Shown here piece after piece: positions 60,415 through 64,000 of a DNA stretch of 64,000 bases. Below the pieces are notes generated by a model. It made no database searches and was not told the DNA's origin. It saw only the letters and a list, made by a program, of their open reading frames with translations. The stretch is from Elusimicrobiota bacterium (GTDB lineage: Bacteria; Elusimicrobiota; Elusimicrobia; UBA1565; UBA9628): NCBI GenBank assembly GCA_016194705.1, contig JACQAZ010000032.1:1-64000 (forward strand), read 5' to 3'. Every line of letters begins with the position of its first letter. Within the stretch, counting starts at the first letter, position 1. The position numbers and the translations under genes are program-made.

Positions 60415-61221
60415 ATGCAGCCCGACACGGCCTGCCTCACCTACCAAGAGCAAACGGCCTTCCACTACCAGGAGCTCGCCTTCTGCGTAGTCATGGGGTC
60501 CATCGCCGTGATCAACCGCGACAACCCGCTGGTCCTCTATCCGGACATCCTGTGGGCGTTCCTGGCCCTGCTGGGAGTCAACCTCGGCTATCAGCTGGCC
60601 CTGCGGCGGTCCCGCGGCCGGCAATCGGTCCCGCTTATCGCCATGACCGCCAATCTCGCCCTGATCTCATATGCCCTCTCGGTCTCGGGCGGCGGCCAAT
60701 CGAGCTTCTGGCCCATGTACCTGCTCCCCATCTTCACCGCCTGCCTCTATCTCGAGCTCCGCCACGTGCTGCTGGCCGTGGGCATTGGCGCTGCCTTCCT
60801 CGGCTATTTCTACCTGGAAGACATCTGGAACTCCATCCCTTGGGAGCCCTGCGAGCTGGTCATCAAGGCGGGCGTGCTGGCGCTGGCCGCCGCGGTCACT
60901 TTGCCGCTGGCCCGTCGGGAGCGGCGGCAGCGCGCCGAGCTCCAGGCCAGCCGGGAGAAGCTGGACCTCGCGGCTCTCGCGCTCGAGCGCAAAGCCGCGA
61001 CCGATCTCGAGGCGATCAAACGCGAGGGACTCAAGGAGCTTGCCCCGCGCATCGCGCACGACATCAACAACCCGCTCGCCGTGATCATAGGGAGCGTCGA
61101 GCTCCTCATGAAGGACGCGCCCGGGGGCTCCCAACAGCGCGAAGACCTCGAACGCATCCAGCGCGCCGCCGGACGCTGCGTCAAGCTCGCCAACAGCCTC
61201 CTGACGGAGGCGGCACGATGA
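60415..61221 (+). CDS. membrane DHp protein lacking an ATPase domain
   Basis: A 268-residue protein with about five or six membrane segments (residues 20-165), a coiled coil and a DHp hairpin with the His box APRIAHDINNPLAVIIG (His215). It ends directly after the second DHp helix (CVKLANSLLTEAAR), with no catalytic domain, and its stop overlaps the next start (ATGA), so the gene is not simply truncated by a frameshift nearby. It may act as a membrane phosphotransfer protein or phosphatase for the receiver-cyclase next to it. Confidence 0.87.
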   Translation: MQPDTACLTYQEQTAFHYQELAFCVVMGSIAVINRDNPLVLYPDILWAFLALLGVNLGYQLALRRSRGRQSVPLIAMTANLALISYALSVSGGGQSSFWPMYLLPIFTACLYLELRHVLLAVGIGAAFLGYFYLEDIWNSIPWEPCELVIKAGVLALAAAVTLPLARRERRQRAELQASREKLDLAALALERKAATDLEAIKREGLKELAPRIAHDINNPLAVIIGSVELLMKDAPGGSQQREDLERIQRAAGRCVKLANSLLTEAAR

Positions 61222-62204
61222 GGATCCTGATCGTCGACGACGAGGAGGGCGTCCGCGACGTCTGCGAGCGCGCGTTGAGGCTGAACGGGCACGAGGTGTC
61301 CTGCTGCGCCTCGGGAGAGGACGCCCTGCCGCGGCTGGGCGAGCCGTGGGACCTGGTGCTGACCGACCTCACCATGTCGGGAAAAGTCGACGGCAACGAG
61401 GTGCTCCGGCGCGCCCGCGCCGCGGGAGAGGCCGACGTCGTGCTGATGACGGTCTATCCCTCGCTCGACTCAACCATCGCCGCGGTCAAGGACGGAGCCT
61501 GCGACTATCTGCTCAAGCCTTTCAGCCTGGGCTCGCTGAAGGAGCTGGTCCGGCGCCGCGAGGAAAGCCGCCGCCAAGCCCGGCGCCCGCGCCAGACGAT
61601 CGCGCGCTTCCTCTCCCCCCAGATCGCCGAGCACGTCCTCCAGGCAGCGGACGGCGCCGCCGAGCGCCGCGAAATCCGGATGGCGACCATCCTCTTCGCC
61701 GACGTGCGCCGCTTCACGCCGTTTACGGAACTCGTCGGCCCGGAGGACGCCGCCTCGCAGCTCGACGAGATGCTGGCCTGCCTCATCGAGGCCGTCCAGA
61801 CCGAGGGCGGGAGCATCAACAAGTTCATGGGAGACGGCGCCATGGCGCTGTTCGGAGCGCCCCGGGACCATAAGGAGCCGGCCGCGGCGGCCGCGAGGGC
61901 CGCCCTGCGCGCCCGCGCGGCGACGCAGAAACTGGGCCGGCTCGAGTTCGGCTTCGGCATCAACAGCGGACCGGTCGCCGCGGGGTGCCTGGGCAACGCC
62001 CAGCGCGCGGAGTACAGCGTCATCGGGAGCGCCGTCAACATCGCCTCCCGGCTCGAAGAGGCGGCGCATCCGGGGCAGATCTTGATCGGACCGGGCGTCT
62101 ACGCAGCGTTGGACGAGCGGTTCGTCTGCGCGCCCGCGAGACTCATGGAGTTTCCGGGAGTCGGCGGACCACTGTTCGTCTCGGAGCTTGTCCGCATCAG
62201 GTAA
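61218..62204 (+). CDS. response regulator with class III adenylate/guanylate cyclase
   Basis: A 328-residue protein: receiver (Asp50 in LVLTDLTMSGKVDG, YLLKPF) and a class III cyclase domain with metal residues Asp162 (TILFADVRRF) and Asp206 (NKFMGDGAMA), substrate Lys202, and YSVIGSAVNIASRLEEAA carrying the transition-state Asn and Arg. The domain looks catalytically complete; Lys plus Ser at the purine-binding positions fit an ATP-using enzyme (cAMP). ATG 61218 overlaps the DHp gene by 4 bp. Confidence 0.92.
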   Translation: MRILIVDDEEGVRDVCERALRLNGHEVSCCASGEDALPRLGEPWDLVLTDLTMSGKVDGNEVLRRARAAGEADVVLMTVYPSLDSTIAAVKDGACDYLLKPFSLGSLKELVRRREESRRQARRPRQTIARFLSPQIAEHVLQAADGAAERREIRMATILFADVRRFTPFTELVGPEDAASQLDEMLACLIEAVQTEGGSINKFMGDGAMALFGAPRDHKEPAAAAARAALRARAATQKLGRLEFGFGINSGPVAAGCLGNAQRAEYSVIGSAVNIASRLEEAAHPGQILIGPGVYAALDERFVCAPARLMEFPGVGGPLFVSELVRIR

Positions 62205-62207
62205 GCG

Positions 62208-64000
62208 CTAAGCCGGGCGAGGCCGGGACGACGAAGGGCGCTGCTGGAGGACGCGGCGCACCAAGCGCAGGAACTCGGTGCGCAGGAAAGGCTTGGGCAG
62301 CACGGGGACGTCCAGCTCCGCCAACTCCTTCGCCAAGGATCGATTGAGAACGTCGCCGGTAACAAAGATGAACGATGGAGGCCGGGTCAAACCCCGTGAC
62401 GCCTGCAGAAGCTGCGTGCCCTTGGACGGCCCCAGGTCGATGTCGGTGATGACCAGGTCGAACTCGTCGTCCTCGATCCTGCGCATGATCGTCCGGCAAT
62501 CCGTCGAGGCGCTGGCGATCAGTCCGTCTTCGGCCAGCAGCCTCAGCATCAACTGCACGAGCTCCGGCTCGTCGTCGACGACGAGCACACGGCGCCCCGG
62601 CATTGAGGGAGGCAGCTGCATCACGGTTTCTGGCTCGGGCAGATCCGCCGGGCAGGTTGGGAATCCGGCCACGAAGCGCGCGCCTCCCGCGGCGACGTCT
62701 TCATACCGCAGGTTCCCGCCGAACTCCGAGACGATCTGCTTCGAGATCGAGAGCCCCAATCCCGTGCCCTGCCCCGCGGGCTTGGAGGTATGGAAGGGCT
62801 CGAAGATCACTTCGCGCTTCTCGCGCGGGACGCCGGGGCCGTTGTCTTCTATCTCGACGCTCGAGCCCTCCGCGTTCGAGCGTGTGCGCGCGCGGATGAC
62901 GCGCGGCCCGATGCGCCCCTTGAGCGCGTCGCAGGCGTTGCTCAGCAGATTGACCAGGACCTGCTGGAGCTTCTGGAACTCGCCGGCGATTTGCGGGACA
63001 CCGGGGTCCAATTCGACTTCCAGTTTGATGCCTTCGGTCTTGATCAGCCGGTACTCGAAAAGGGCCAAGGTGGATTGGACGACGTAGTTCAGAGAAAGAC
63101 GCTGGCGCACGGCCTTGTCTTGGCGGACGAACAGGAGAAGACCTTGCACGATGTCGCGGCAGCGCAGAGCGCTTTCGTAGAGCAGCCGCAGGTCCTCCTT
63201 CTCCTCCGGCTTGGCGGGCAGGTCCTTGAGGAGTTCCGCAAAGCCCGTCACCGCCGCCAAAGGATTGTTGAGCTCGTGGGCGACGCCTGCGATCAGGGAT
63301 CCTACGGCGGTCATCTTCTCCGCCTGGATCAGCTGGGACTGCAGCCGCTTCTTCTCGGTCTCGTCCTGCAGGACCACGAACCATTCTCGCGCGCCGCCGG
63401 GTCCGGCGCTCTGCCCCGTCCAGCTGAGGTTAAGGTCGAGCTTACGGCCGTCGCGAGACGAACCCGCCGCCTCGGCTTGGCGGATGGCTCCTTCGGTCTC
63501 GACTTGGCGCTTTAAGAGACGATAGGTCTTGTCGCCGAAGATCACGGAGAGCGTCCGGCCGAAAGCCTCCGTGGGCTGGTAGCCGAAGAGGGCCTCCGCG
63601 CGGCGGTTCCAGAGCGTGATCCTGAAATTCTGGTCGAGGCCCACCACGGCGTGAGGAGAGTTCTCGACCGCGGTCCGGTAGCGCGCCTCGGAGGCGACGA
63701 TCGCGTCCACGAGTTGGGCGTTCTCCAAGGCCAAGCCCGCCGCGCCGCAAAAGAGCGATAGGCTGCGCATCTGGCTCGTCGGGATGGTTTTTCCGGCCAA
63801 GGGCGCGCTCAGACAGATGACCGCGATCACGCGCTCGCGGACCACGATGGGCGCGCCGCAGAACGACTTGCCCCCAATGCGGGTGACCCCCTCCCGGTCG
63901 CAGCGCGGGTCGTTCATGGCGTCTTCCACGTAGATGGGTTCGCGCGCGCGCGTGATCTGGGCCAGGATATGCCCGCTCTCCAAGGAGATCACGCGCCTTC
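62208..64000 (-). CDS. GAF-PAS hybrid histidine kinase with C-terminal receiver (5' end outside window)
   Basis: Kinase read on the minus strand and still open at the right edge, so the N-terminus is missing. Visible in order: GAF domain (MNDPRCDREGVTRIGGKSF, ALENAQLVDAIVA), PAS (YRTAVENSPHAVVGLDQN), DHp His box [15 protein letters not shown], HATPase with NLLSNACDAL, DNGPGVP and GTGLGLSISKQIV, and a receiver (VVDDEPELVQL, Asp in LVITDIDLGPSKG, LPKPF). It converges with the cyclase gene, 3 bp apart, closing the signalling cluster. Confidence 0.94.
   Translation of the reverse strand, partial: RRVISLESGHILAQITRAREPIYVEDAMNDPRCDREGVTRIGGKSFCGAPIVVRERVIAVICLSAPLAGKTIPTSQMRSLSLFCGAAGLALENAQLVDAIVASEARYRTAVENSPHAVVGLDQNFRITLWNRRAEALFGYQPTEAFGRTLSVIFGDKTYRLLKRQVETEGAIRQAEAAGSSRDGRKLDLNLSWTGQSAGPGGAREWFVVLQDETEKKRLQSQLIQAEKMTAVGSLIAGVAHELNNPLAAVTGFAELLKDLPAKPEEKEDLRLLYESALRCRDIVQGLLLFVRQDKAVRQRLSLNYVVQSTLALFEYRLIKTEGIKLEVELDPGVPQIAGEFQKLQQVLVNLLSNACDALKGRIGPRVIRARTRSNAEGSSVEIEDNGPGVPREKREVIFEPFHTSKPAGQGTGLGLSISKQIVSEFGGNLRYEDVAAGGARFVAGFPTCPADLPEPETVMQLPPSMPGRRVLVVDDEPELVQLMLRLLAEDGLIASASTDCRTIMRRIEDDEFDLVITDIDLGPSKGTQLLQASRGLTRPPSFIFVTGDVLNRSLAKELAELDVPVLPKPFLRTEFLRLVRRVLQQRPSSSRPRPA

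Overview
The window comes from a GC-rich Gram-negative bacterium with a lipopolysaccharide outer membrane (kdsA, lptC-lptA-lptB), type IV pili, hopanoid-modifying genes and an unusually dense two-component signalling region. The gene order and protein styles suggest an uncultured Elusimicrobiota-like lineage. This is inference only: no rRNA gene is present to place it, and Myxococcota/Deltaproteobacteria-like lineages remain possible.

Layout. 1-4.6 kb: pyrG (cut by the left edge), kdsA, a zinc-ribbon membrane protein, lptC, lptA and lptB form one overlapping operon for CTP, KDO and LPS transport. 4.6-20.2 kb: mostly housekeeping and hydrolase genes: a TPR protein, a polytopic membrane protein, a ceramidase-like hydrolase overlapping a GH84 hexosaminidase, a DUF218 protein, a MagIII-like DNA glycosylase, a small response regulator with a degenerate kinase, a gamma-carbonic-anhydrase-like protein, nadB, an HNH endonuclease, uvrA and a secreted gluzincin peptidase. 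20.2-24.8 kb: hpnJ, hpnI, hpnL (carrying an in-frame amber codon) and, on the other strand, hpnK. These belong to the pathway that adds and remodels glucosamine on bacteriohopanetetrol. 24.8-39.3 kb, minus strand: a type IV pilus locus (O-antigen-ligase/TPR protein, OmpA/TPR protein, a PilM-PilN fusion, PilO, PilP, PilQ, PilB, PilC, pilin and three minor pilins), with hpnK coupled to its 3' end. 39.3-41.3 kb: tRNA-Thr(CGU) followed by a PAS protein, a PAS kinase and a response regulator. 41.3-43.9 kb: a locally AT-richer accessory patch with a RelE-type toxin, a ribbon-helix-helix antitoxin and a Fic protein whose motif His is replaced by Gln.

43.9-64 kb is a signalling region. It holds 13 receiver domains, six histidine-kinase-type transmitters (one with only the His domain), a PilB-type ATPase fused to a receiver, a RedB-like thioredoxin-fold protein, a secreted class A acid phosphatase, a GGDEF-type and a class III cyclase output, an OmpR/PhoB-type regulator, and three outer-membrane proteins resembling FlgP, FlgT and FlgO, although no flagellar genes are seen.

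The main new observation is regulatory. Four promoters in this signalling region (43.9, 50.7, 55.7 and 58.1 kb) carry four hexamer units of CTTAAG type spaced exactly 11 bp apart, at the same distances (-49, -38, -27, -16) from a TANNNT -10 box and with no evident -35 box. This is the geometry of PhoB/PhoP-type boxes. One of these promoters drives the acid phosphatase, and the only OmpR/PhoB-type regulator in the window is encoded in the middle of the set. A phosphate-responsive or similar regulon controlling the signalling genes, the FlgO/P/T-like envelope proteins and perhaps the receiver-fused pilus ATPase is the best working model.
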